Source: Alloacidobacterium dinghuense (GTDB taxonomy: Bacteria > Acidobacteriota > Terriglobia > Terriglobales > Acidobacteriaceae). From it: a DNA stretch of 64,000 bases. Positions 56,900 through 64,000 of the stretch are shown here, piece after piece. Location of the stretch: NCBI RefSeq assembly GCF_014274465.1, contig NZ_CP060394.1, positions 2,542,001 to 2,606,000 on the forward strand, in the 5' to 3' direction. The notes under the pieces are model-generated. The model worked only from the letters and a program-made list of their open reading frames with translations. It did not search any database and had not been told where the DNA came from. Both the position numbers and the translations under genes were made by a program. How positions within the stretch are numbered: the stretch's first letter is position 1; each line of letters starts with the position of its first letter.

Positions 56900-58609
56900 T
56901 CAACCGCGAACGCGGCGCTGATGGGTGCTTGGAATCCGCATGTCTTCACGATATTTCGCCACGGTTCGGCGGGTTACATCGATGCCTTGAGATTGCAGCA
57001 TGCTTGCGATCAGATCATCGGTAAGGGGCTTGCGCGGGTCTTCGTCTTCGATGAGCTTCTTAACCTTGCGCTTTAACAACATAAGGGGCGTGCTCGAACC
57101 CTCGGGGCCATTGACACCTTCTGAGAAGAAGAAACGAAGTTCATAGACGCCCTGCGGTGTATGCACGTACTTGTTCGATACAGCGCGGCTCACGGTGGAA
57201 GGATGCACACCGATCTCTTCCGCGACTTCCTTGATCATCATGGGTTTCATCGCGTCGACTCCCTTTTCCATGAAGTCAACCTGCCGTCGGATGATCGCCT
57301 CGCATGTGCGCAGGATCGTATTTTTTCGCTGTTCGATATTGCGCATCAGCTGAATTGCCGAACGATAGCGCTCTTTGACGTAGTCCTTGACTTCCTTCTC
57401 TGTGCCATCCTGAGTGATCATCCGGCGATAGCCCTGATTCAGGCGCAAGGTCGGGAGATCTTCTTCATTCATGACTACGACGTATTCGTCGCCCCGTTTC
57501 ACGAAGGCAACATCCGGCTCAATCAGCCTGGCGTCCGCGCGGTTGTAGCGCTGGCCAGGACGCGGATCGAGTGTGCGGATGAATTCGATTGCCTGTTGCA
57601 CTTCATCAGGTGATCGGCTGACCGCCTTCGAGACCTCTCGCGGATCTCGCCTTTGCAGCAGAGAAAGATGTTTGTCCACAATACAGCGAGCTGCCTCGAA
57701 GATGCTCATCCGGTGCGCTGGACCATTAACATCTTTCGACAAACCGTTGACATGTGCTTCGGCCGCTTCATTCGCTGGCTCTTCGCTCAACAGCGATTCC
57801 GCAGCGTCTATTTCGCTCACACCATTGATAGATGGAGAGCGCTTTTGACGTTCGTAAATCAGCTCAAATTCATGTTGCTGAGCCTCAATCTGCACGAGCA
57901 AACACTCGCGAAGATCCCTGGTTGCAACGCCGACTGGATCAAGATGCTGCACCACCTTGAGCGCCGCTGCCAAGTGTCCTTTGGCGCGTTCTGTAAGAGC
58001 AGCGGGAACGTCCGCGACCTGAATTGGCGCTGAGTCCTGAACTGAATGCCCATTCTCTTGTTCAGGCACCAACTGTTCCCGCAGATATCCTTCAAGCAGC
58101 TCTTCGTCCGTTGCCGTTAAATAGCCGTCTTCATTAAGATTGCCGATGATGTATTCCGCGGCATCGCGAATGACGGGGGCAAGACTCAGAGAACCCAGCT
58201 GCCAGAAAAGATGATCAGTGAGGGTGCTGGGTTGAGAGAGAAAATTTTCGATCGAAGGCTTTTCCGTGACCTCGAAACTATTTGGCGTACGAAAGCCGGG
58301 ATCAAGATAATCCTGGAAATAAGATCCGAAGTCAATTTCGTCAAAAGGATCGGTCTTCTCGCGGGCTGCATCCGCCTGCTGCGCCTCAACTGGGCGATCC
58401 AGCATCTCCTGACGTCCGGCAACATCATCCAGAAGCGGCACATTTTCTTCAAGCTCTTCAAGGATAGGATTCTCGGCAATCTCCGTTTGAATCATCTCCT
58501 TCAGCTCAAGCTTGTTCAGCGCCAGCACGCTGACCATCTGCATCAGGCCAGGCGTCAGGATCTGCCGCTGTGAAACTTTCAAGCTGAGTTTTGGTTGAAG
58601 TAGTGCCAT
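56900..58609 (-). CDS. rpoN: RNA polymerase sigma-54 factor
   Basis: 569 residues. Region I (MALLQPKLSLKVSQRQILTP, then LKEMIQTEIAENPILEELEE) interacts with enhancer-binding ATPases. A long acidic region II insertion (around residues 230-290, DAAESLLSEEPANEAAEAH) precedes the core-binding domain. The C-terminal DNA-binding part has the HTH EIGVHPSTVSRAVSNKYV and the RpoN box RRTVAKYREDMRIP (one change from ARRTVAKYRE). Downstream of lptB, 140 bp away, in the classic lptB-rpoN-hpf order. Confidence 0.97.
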   Translation of the reverse strand: MALLQPKLSLKVSQRQILTPGLMQMVSVLALNKLELKEMIQTEIAENPILEELEENVPLLDDVAGRQEMLDRPVEAQQADAAREKTDPFDEIDFGSYFQDYLDPGFRTPNSFEVTEKPSIENFLSQPSTLTDHLFWQLGSLSLAPVIRDAAEYIIGNLNEDGYLTATDEELLEGYLREQLVPEQENGHSVQDSAPIQVADVPAALTERAKGHLAAALKVVQHLDPVGVATRDLRECLLVQIEAQQHEFELIYERQKRSPSINGVSEIDAAESLLSEEPANEAAEAHVNGLSKDVNGPAHRMSIFEAARCIVDKHLSLLQRRDPREVSKAVSRSPDEVQQAIEFIRTLDPRPGQRYNRADARLIEPDVAFVKRGDEYVVVMNEEDLPTLRLNQGYRRMITQDGTEKEVKDYVKERYRSAIQLMRNIEQRKNTILRTCEAIIRRQVDFMEKGVDAMKPMMIKEVAEEIGVHPSTVSRAVSNKYVHTPQGVYELRFFFSEGVNGPEGSSTPLMLLKRKVKKLIEDEDPRKPLTDDLIASMLQSQGIDVTRRTVAKYREDMRIPSTHQRRVRG

Positions 58610-58750
58610 TCCTGCCTGCTTACTAGTTGGTAAAACGTTCTGGGGGATTTGCCCTTAGTCTACACGCATCCGCATGCTGTCCAACAGATTCGGAGCACCA
58701 CTTAAAAAGGCGTAGTTCTCAAGCATGGTGTAAAAGCCACATCTGCTGTT

Positions 58751-59479
58751 TTAATTGAGAGAGAAACCTTCACCCAGATATACCCTCCGCACCTCTGGAT
58801 CATTTCCAAGCTGCTCCGGCGTTCCATCGCGGAAGATACGCCCTTCGTTGATGATGTAGGCACGATCCGTAACGGACAGCGTCTCGCGAACGTTATGATC
58901 TGTAATTAACACGCCAATTCCGCTCGCTTTCAGGTCGTAGATGATTTCCTGAAGATCGAGTACCGCAATGGGATCAATTCCCGAAAAGGGCTCGTCCAGC
59001 AAAATGAAAGAGGGTTGAATACACAGGCAACGGGCGATTTCCACACGACGTCGCTCGCCTCCAGACAGGGCGTAACCTCTTGTTTTGCGAATATGGCCGA
59101 GATTGAGCTGGTCGATCAGCTTTTCAGTACGCGCGCGACGCACTTCTGCCGTAAGCGATTGCACTTCAAGAACGGCGAGAATATTTTCTTCGACAGTCAG
59201 CTTCCGGAAGACCGAGGGCTCCTGCGGCAGATAGCTGATCCCATACTGACGCGCGCGCAAGTACATCGGCACGCGCGTAATATCGGCGCCATCGGCAAGA
59301 ATGTGACCTGCATCGGGAGATACGAGGCCAACAATCATGTAAAAACTGGTGGTCTTACCAGCGCCATTCGGACCAAGTAACCCGACGACTTCCCCCTGCG
59401 AAATCTCCAGGCTCACACCTCGCACCACCTGGCGGCCTTTGTAAGACTTCCCTATTTCGTCGGTCGAAAGCTTTTGCAT
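58751..59479 (-). CDS. lptB: LPS export system ATPase LptB
   Basis: 242 residues. ABC ATPase powering lipopolysaccharide extraction with LptFG. Walker [17 protein letters not shown]-loop near [18 protein letters not shown], signature [15 protein letters not shown], Walker [15 protein letters not shown] and switch His in [12 protein letters not shown], all as in E. coli LptB. Lies 12 bp after the lptC/lptA fusion, with which it is probably cotranscribed. The LptF/G permease genes are not in the window. Confidence 0.95.
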   Translation of the reverse strand: MQKLSTDEIGKSYKGRQVVRGVSLEISQGEVVGLLGPNGAGKTTSFYMIVGLVSPDAGHILADGADITRVPMYLRARQYGISYLPQEPSVFRKLTVEENILAVLEVQSLTAEVRRARTEKLIDQLNLGHIRKTRGYALSGGERRRVEIARCLCIQPSFILLDEPFSGIDPIAVLDLQEIIYDLKASGIGVLITDHNVRETLSVTDRAYIINEGRIFRDGTPEQLGNDPEVRRVYLGEGFSLN

Positions 59480-59491
59480 CTATCTGTCTGT

Positions 59492-61867
59492 TTATCTGGG
59501 AACGCGCGTCTTTGTGACTGCGGCTGACTGCCCCCCACTCACCTCGACGCTATCATCCTGGTCATCGAAAATCAACGCGGCGCCTGTGGTTGTTCCGCGT
59601 GCGACATCTGAAATGTGTGGTGGGTTCGCAGGCGTTCCAGTCAACACATAGTTCCCGGTGGCTGCCGAGTAGACCAACTTCTCGCCTTCGCCCTTCCTGC
59701 CCGGCTGCGTCAAGGCAACCTTGCCCTCGGCGATGATCTTTTCAATTTGAGAAGAAGATCCAGCCGGGCCCTGGGCCTTTTGCTGTGTAACCGGTTGAAG
59801 GAAGAACTGTGCATGGTCGGAGCGAATTGTGCCATCTGGAGCTACCGCAACAACATCGCCATTGAAATCACCGCGCCTCTCTTTGTCCGAATAAACGAGT
59901 GTGCTGCTTTTAACGCGAATAACACCCTGCTGGTGCTTCGACCCTATCGCCGACGCAATCGTCGTGTCGACTGCGTGATCTCTGCTGTCCGAGTCCCCGT
60001 GTGCCTGCAGTTTCTGCTGTGTACGCGATAGTTCAATGACCGGGGCTGAAACAGCATTTGCACCTTGCCACATCCGAACTTTTCCGCGAAAAATACTGTC
60101 GTCGCTTGCATGTTGTAGATCAGCCTCCGAAGCGACAATATGAACAGGCCCCTCCCCACCAAACATTGAACCCGACTGAGCATTCTGCTGATTGCTCTCG
60201 CGAAGATACGTCGCCTTCACATCACCTTTTGCAGCGGCATCGCCGGTATCGCGATGATAGTCAACCAGCTGCGCCGTGAGATCGATTGCACCGTTATTGA
60301 TCCTGGGACTCCCTGTAAGGTGCAACACTTGATCCGCTGCATGGTATTCAGCGCGCCTGGCGGTGGCTCGTAAGGGAGATTGCGTCTTGGCATCCTTTGC
60401 TGGCGTCTGGGTGAGAGAAACATTCCCCTCCTGTACGGCTGTATCGATCTGCGCTGCCTGCAAGGTCGGAGCTGTGCGCGACTTTAAGGGCAAAACGGCC
60501 TGGTGTTGTGGCACAAATGTCATGCGAAGCACGTCGCCGGAGCTAGCGCTGATAGATCCATCCTGCGCCTGATCCACAACCTTGGTATGGCCTGCCCCAT
60601 CCAACTGCTGGATTGCACGGCCATTGCTCAGAGTGGCAAGCAACTGGTCTGCACTGATGGTCGTATTCTGTTCGGGTCCCTTTGATGGAATGGCGCGCAA
60701 TGTCCCAACTGCATTTCCTTTTGCTAGGACCTTTTGTGCAATAGCTTTTTTGTCCGGTCCGGCTGTGAAATCGATGTCCAACTTCGAGGCTTGCACCTGC
60801 CGCGTTGCCGAGCCATGAGGATCGTTGTCAAGGTTGAACTGCTGGTCAACAAAGCTGACCGCATCCCGGAACTGGGCATGGCGAAGAGCCGCATCGGCTC
60901 CAAAAGTAATCGTGCCCTCCTCGGAGCTGCCATGCATGCTTTGTGTATCGTTCTTAGAAATGAAATTCACGCCGCCGCCCATGACCGCCTGCGTCGGCTG
61001 ACTCTTGGCATCCAGAAGAACATTCGCTGTCTGCGAACTGGTCTGCGTTCCATCGTCGAGCACGGTGTGCACATTGCCTTTCGCATCGATGCGTTCCGCC
61101 GAACCATCTTCACGAAAGTAGACAACTGCTTGGTCAGCCGTGCTGCGCTCATTGCGGAACTCGGTTTCCGCGTTCAGGAGAAATACCTGCCGTGAATCTC
61201 GGAGCATCTGCGCATGGCTGGCTCGCACGCTAGCGGGTTCGCCGTTCGAGCTCGTGGTCAACTCCACCTGCTTATCAAGAACCAGAACACCTTGTTTCGA
61301 ATCGAAGGTCGCGCCCACCGCCTTGCCCGCAGCCTTAGGGAGTTGAAATTCAAGAGGCTGATTGGTCGTCGCGATCCCCGTCTTCTGGTTGAACACGAGG
61401 CCGCTTGCCTTTACATGAATGGTCCTCTTCTCTACCTGATCTTCGCTCCCCTGCTCGCTTGCCGGCTTTTGTGGAGACTGCAGATCAATCTGGACTTCAC
61501 CCTGAGCTGACGCAATACCGTTGTTCTGGTCGTAGTCAAAATCGCTGCCGTACACATGATCTTCGCGGTTCGTTCCCGGCGGCCCAAAAAGCGTAATCGC
61601 AACATCATGCAAAACGGCGTGCCCATTGCCTTTGAACTGCACGAGCTTCGAGGCATGAATCGTAAAAATCGTATGCCCTTTTTCAGACTGCGAATACGTA
61701 AACCCGTTGGCCGTCTGCTGGATGTTGATCCCCAGCTTGCCGGGCAAATCTTTGCCGAAGTGTCGAATTCGATAACGCGCGTAGATTAGGAAGCTACCCA
61801 GCACCGCAATCAGCAGGCATGCCAGACCTACAATCAGCCACCGCAGGCGCTTTATCGTGATGCGCAT
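59492..61867 (-). CDS. LptC-LptA/OstA-type LPS-export protein (fused, 791 residues)
   Basis: An N-terminal anchor (RWLIVGLACLLIAVLGSFLI, residues ~10-28) is followed by LptC-like sequence (GFTYSQSEKGHTIFTIHASK, LVQFKGNGHAVLHDVAI). A very long run of beta-jellyroll OstA/LptA-type repeats follows to the C-terminus (TAQLVDYHRDTGDAAAKGDV, VHIVASEADLQHASDDSIFR, IIAEGKVALTQPGRKGEGEK, LVYSAATGNYVLTGTP). LptC and LptA are usually separate proteins of ~190 residues; here one chain carries an anchor and a long bridge. It is followed by lptB, supporting an LPS-transport role. Domain boundaries are inferred. Confidence 0.85.
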   Translation of the reverse strand: MRITIKRLRWLIVGLACLLIAVLGSFLIYARYRIRHFGKDLPGKLGINIQQTANGFTYSQSEKGHTIFTIHASKLVQFKGNGHAVLHDVAITLFGPPGTNREDHVYGSDFDYDQNNGIASAQGEVQIDLQSPQKPASEQGSEDQVEKRTIHVKASGLVFNQKTGIATTNQPLEFQLPKAAGKAVGATFDSKQGVLVLDKQVELTTSSNGEPASVRASHAQMLRDSRQVFLLNAETEFRNERSTADQAVVYFREDGSAERIDAKGNVHTVLDDGTQTSSQTANVLLDAKSQPTQAVMGGGVNFISKNDTQSMHGSSEEGTITFGADAALRHAQFRDAVSFVDQQFNLDNDPHGSATRQVQASKLDIDFTAGPDKKAIAQKVLAKGNAVGTLRAIPSKGPEQNTTISADQLLATLSNGRAIQQLDGAGHTKVVDQAQDGSISASSGDVLRMTFVPQHQAVLPLKSRTAPTLQAAQIDTAVQEGNVSLTQTPAKDAKTQSPLRATARRAEYHAADQVLHLTGSPRINNGAIDLTAQLVDYHRDTGDAAAKGDVKATYLRESNQQNAQSGSMFGGEGPVHIVASEADLQHASDDSIFRGKVRMWQGANAVSAPVIELSRTQQKLQAHGDSDSRDHAVDTTIASAIGSKHQQGVIRVKSSTLVYSDKERRGDFNGDVVAVAPDGTIRSDHAQFFLQPVTQQKAQGPAGSSSQIEKIIAEGKVALTQPGRKGEGEKLVYSAATGNYVLTGTPANPPHISDVARGTTTGAALIFDDQDDSVEVSGGQSAAVTKTRVPR

Positions 61868-61941
61868 AGTGTCGATTATCTCAGCGAGTCAGCGCGCCTG
61901 CCGCGCAAGCAAGTCAGCATAGGGTGAGCCATTGTGTGGTC

Positions 61942-61974
61942 GTCATCCTGAGCGGAGCGAAGGATCTGTTTTCT
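61942..61974. repeat. Unit A repeat
   Basis: GTCATCCTGAGCGGAGCGAA followed by GGATCTGTTTTCTC, upstream of the lptC/A fusion. No unit B accompanies it. Confidence 0.85.
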
Positions 61975-62064
61975 CTCTCCCCCCGCAATATGATTCTGGC
62001 GCGATAAAACGAGCAAATTCGCTGACTTGCTGACTCGCTCGCACCGGCGTGCCGACTCGCTGCA

Positions 62065-62679
62065 TCAGTTCACCTGCTGCAGGCGAGCGATCAGCTTCTG
62101 CGCCAGGCTCTCGCCTGATTCCGACCACAACAGCCGTGAAGAAATGCCGCAGTGCTGCTGTACGCCGTTCGTGAAATCCACCAGCATCTGCACATTCTGT
62201 TTGACGTGTTCCGCAGCCTCCGCGTCGAGATCCACACCTTCCTGCAGAAACGGCGTGTCTGCCCCGAAATCGATTCGGATTTGGCCATTCTGCTCATAGG
62301 AGCTCTCGTCGAACTCCGGTCCGTACCCGATGATACGTACGGTGCGCGGCTCTTTGCGCCAGATCGGATCGAGATCGCCTGCTTGCTCCTGCGCCCACAA
62401 CTCCCACGTCAGCTCAAATTCATAAGCAAAATCGTCGTGGAGCAGTTCAAGCGCCGCAGGCACGGCCTGTTCCGGCGCTGCGGCTTCCGGCTCATCGTCA
62501 TCGTAGACGCGCTGATATGCGGGAGCCTCATTCCACGAAATAGGATAGGCATTCGCGGCCTTTACCAGTCCTGAGCCACCGGCGATAGTGAATTGGCGTA
62601 TGACGCCCAATAACGCCGGGCCCAGTGAAGTCAAACGGAAGTTCGGGTACCACAGGCTTAAATACAGTTGATCTGCCAT
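62065..62679 (-). CDS. Conserved-looking protein of unknown function
   Basis: 204 residues, acidic, no signal peptide or membrane helix. N-terminus ADQLYLSLWYPNFRLTSLGP, then an Ala/Glu-rich loop (DDDEPEAAAPEQAVPAAL). The C-terminal half (GYGPEFDESSYEQNGQIRID, then DAEAAEHVKQNVQMLVDFTN) looks globular. I do not recognise the family. Convergent spacing with no operon partner; the ADOP gene lies upstream on the same strand. Confidence 0.65.
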   Translation of the reverse strand: MADQLYLSLWYPNFRLTSLGPALLGVIRQFTIAGGSGLVKAANAYPISWNEAPAYQRVYDDDEPEAAAPEQAVPAALELLHDDFAYEFELTWELWAQEQAGDLDPIWRKEPRTVRIIGYGPEFDESSYEQNGQIRIDFGADTPFLQEGVDLDAEAAEHVKQNVQMLVDFTNGVQQHCGISSRLLWSESGESLAQKLIARLQQVN

Positions 62680-62715
62680 CTCACTATTGTAGATGGCACC
62701 GGCGCCGCAGAAGAC

Positions 62716-64000
62716 TCACTCTGCTCGGAGTGCTTCCATTGGATCTACAGATGTCGCGCGTCGGGCCGGCAGATAACCAGCCGCCAGAATCACCACAACA
62801 AGCACGAGGCCAGCGAGCAATTGCAGCCCGACTGGCGCCGGTTGCAATCCGCCATTTTGCCGAAGCAGTCGTACTGCCACCCAAGCCAGGGCAGAGCCCA
62901 TAGCCAGACCGACAGCCGCTAATCCTCCAACGTGGCGCAGCACCAGTCCTGAAATGTTGCCCTTATCTGCCCCCATGGCGATGCGGATGCCAATCTCCCG
63001 CGTGCGTTGCGCCACTGCAAAGGACAGAACTCCATAGAGCCCGACGGCGGCGAGAGTCAGCGCCAGCCCACCCATACTCAGGGTGAGCATGCTCATCAGC
63101 CGCGTCTGCGAAATCGCGTTGTCGAGATGCTCTCGCATGGTTTCAACACCAGTGACCGGAAGATTTCGATCAACGTCGTGCACAATGGTCCGCATCATAC
63201 TGGCGAACTGCCCCGGATCACCGCTGGTCCGGATAAAAAACGTTGCCGGGCGGCTGCGGCTGTAATGTCCGCCTGCGGCAAATACCTGTGCATAGGGCAA
63301 GTAAATGAATGGAACCGGCGGCGGCTCTTCGAGACTGATCGCTCGAATCGTCGGGATGACGCCGACGATCTGAATGTCGGGCCTGACATCGTTGCCTGCC
63401 CCAAACGCGAATTGCCCGCGCAACGCCTTCCTTACATCCCCGTCAAAATAGTGCTTCACAAAGGCTTCATCGACAATGGCGACTTTCTGCAAAGCAGCCG
63501 TATCTTGACCAGAAAATTCGCGTCCAGCCAGAAGCGGAATCTGCATCGTGGAGAAAAATCCGGAACTGACCCAATTGAAATCCGGGCTCGGGTCGTTGTC
63601 CCTTGTTTCATACCCGGCGACCGTAATGTTGCGTCCGCTCTCGTCACCGGTAATCAAGCCCCCTCTGGCATAGACCACGCTACGCGCGCCCGGCTGACGC
63701 AAAGCGGCGTTGCGTATGCTTTCGTAATCGTTCTCAACTTGTGGACCGGACTTGCCAAGCGCTGAGGAATCCACTTGAAACGTAAGAACGTGATCGGCGC
63801 CGAATCCGGGATCGACGTTTCGCAGCTGATACAGCGTCCAGCTAAAGACCGTTGCCGCAACCAGCAAAGCAAGGCTGAGAGCGATCTCGCCGGTCACAAA
63901 AAGATTCCGCAGCCAGCTGCCCTTTGCTGAAACAGCGCCTGTCTGACCATGCAGAGCGCGCAGCAGTTCGACGCGCATGCTTACGAGCGCCGGCGCCAGG
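62716..64000 (-). CDS. ADOP-family ABC permease (5' part beyond the window)
   Basis: C-terminal half of an acidobacterial duplicated orphan permease. Visible are the second FtsX segment (LFVTGEIALSLALLVAATVF, LYQLRNVDPGFGADHVLTFQ), the MacB core (VAIVDEAFVKHYFDGDVRKA), and the last FtsX helices (LTLAAVGLYGVLSFAVAQRT, EIGIRIAMGADKGNISG), closing with DPMEALRAE. The frame stays open past 63978 (LAPALVSMRVELL) to the edge, so the ATG there is not the start. About 428 codons are in the window, roughly half the gene. Confidence 0.92.
   Translation of the reverse strand, partial: LAPALVSMRVELLRALHGQTGAVSAKGSWLRNLFVTGEIALSLALLVAATVFSWTLYQLRNVDPGFGADHVLTFQVDSSALGKSGPQVENDYESIRNAALRQPGARSVVYARGGLITGDESGRNITVAGYETRDNDPSPDFNWVSSGFFSTMQIPLLAGREFSGQDTAALQKVAIVDEAFVKHYFDGDVRKALRGQFAFGAGNDVRPDIQIVGVIPTIRAISLEEPPPVPFIYLPYAQVFAAGGHYSRSRPATFFIRTSGDPGQFASMMRTIVHDVDRNLPVTGVETMREHLDNAISQTRLMSMLTLSMGGLALTLAAVGLYGVLSFAVAQRTREIGIRIAMGADKGNISGLVLRHVGGLAAVGLAMGSALAWVAVRLLRQNGGLQPAPVGLQLLAGLVLVVVILAAGYLPARRATSVDPMEALRAE

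Overview
The window looks like a chromosomal segment of an Acidobacteriota, most probably class Terriglobia (Acidobacteriaceae-like, 'subdivision 1'). I infer this from the protein types rather than from a search: ADOP-type permeases (three loci), a large Oar-like TonB-dependent receptor with an N-terminal carboxypeptidase-regulatory domain, CRTAC1/ASPIC-UnbV proteins, BlaI-M56 pairs, GC-rich coding sequence, and intergenic palindromes of the GGGTGCCCCATCCT...AGGGTGGGA type. No rRNA, tRNA or CRISPR array was found.

Layout. 0-3.2 kb (minus): an RND efflux permease, cut by the window edge, divergent from a LysR gene with a NodD-like ATC-N9-GAT box between them. 5.4-8.5 kb: a coupled minus-strand trio (SnoaL/NTF2-like protein, ModA-like binding protein, isochorismatase-like hydrolase without the usual cysteine) divergent from a second, related LysR gene. 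8.5-12.4 kb: a decayed mobile block with an IS481-type transposase broken by an in-frame amber codon, an ArdC N-terminal scrap, a frameshifted ParB-like gene and a collapsed ADOP permease. 12.7-16 kb: a histidine kinase, PhoB-type regulator and PP2C/SpoIIE phosphatase. 16-20.7 kb: accessory genes with several relics (multicopper oxidase tail, LysR scrap, frameshifted RidA coupled to an acetamidase/formamidase). 21-27.1 kb: TonB-dependent receptor, secreted TPR protein and Tat-exported CRTAC1 protein. 27.2-30.7 kb: BlaI-like repressor, M56 membrane protease and an HtrA/DegP protease, with nearly identical 16-bp palindromes before the BlaI gene and before htrA. 30.9-36.9 kb: a 1214-residue GH13 protein, an outer-membrane protein and a TonB with a triplicated N-terminal repeat. 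37.2-40.9 kb: ileS-lspA. 41-46.4 kb: an ADOP permease, small proteins and repeat-rich spacers. 46.4-51.2 kb: uvrA coupled to a TPR gene and a small secreted protein. 51.2-61.9 kb (minus): a conserved housekeeping and envelope cluster, lptC/lptA fusion - lptB - rpoN - hpf - rapZ, then an MsbA-like ABC exporter - yicC - gmk - rpoZ. 62.1-64 kb: a hypothetical protein and the 3' part of a third ADOP permease.

How genes work together. The lpt genes with the ABC exporter serve lipopolysaccharide or outer-membrane lipid transport; rpoN, hpf and rapZ are the usual neighbours of lptB. The TonB homologue could energise the TonB-dependent receptor. The most interesting regulatory idea is the BlaI-M56-HtrA unit: a BlaI/BlaR1-like switch lacking both a beta-lactamase and a penicillin-sensor domain, apparently controlling a periplasmic quality-control protease through a shared operator.
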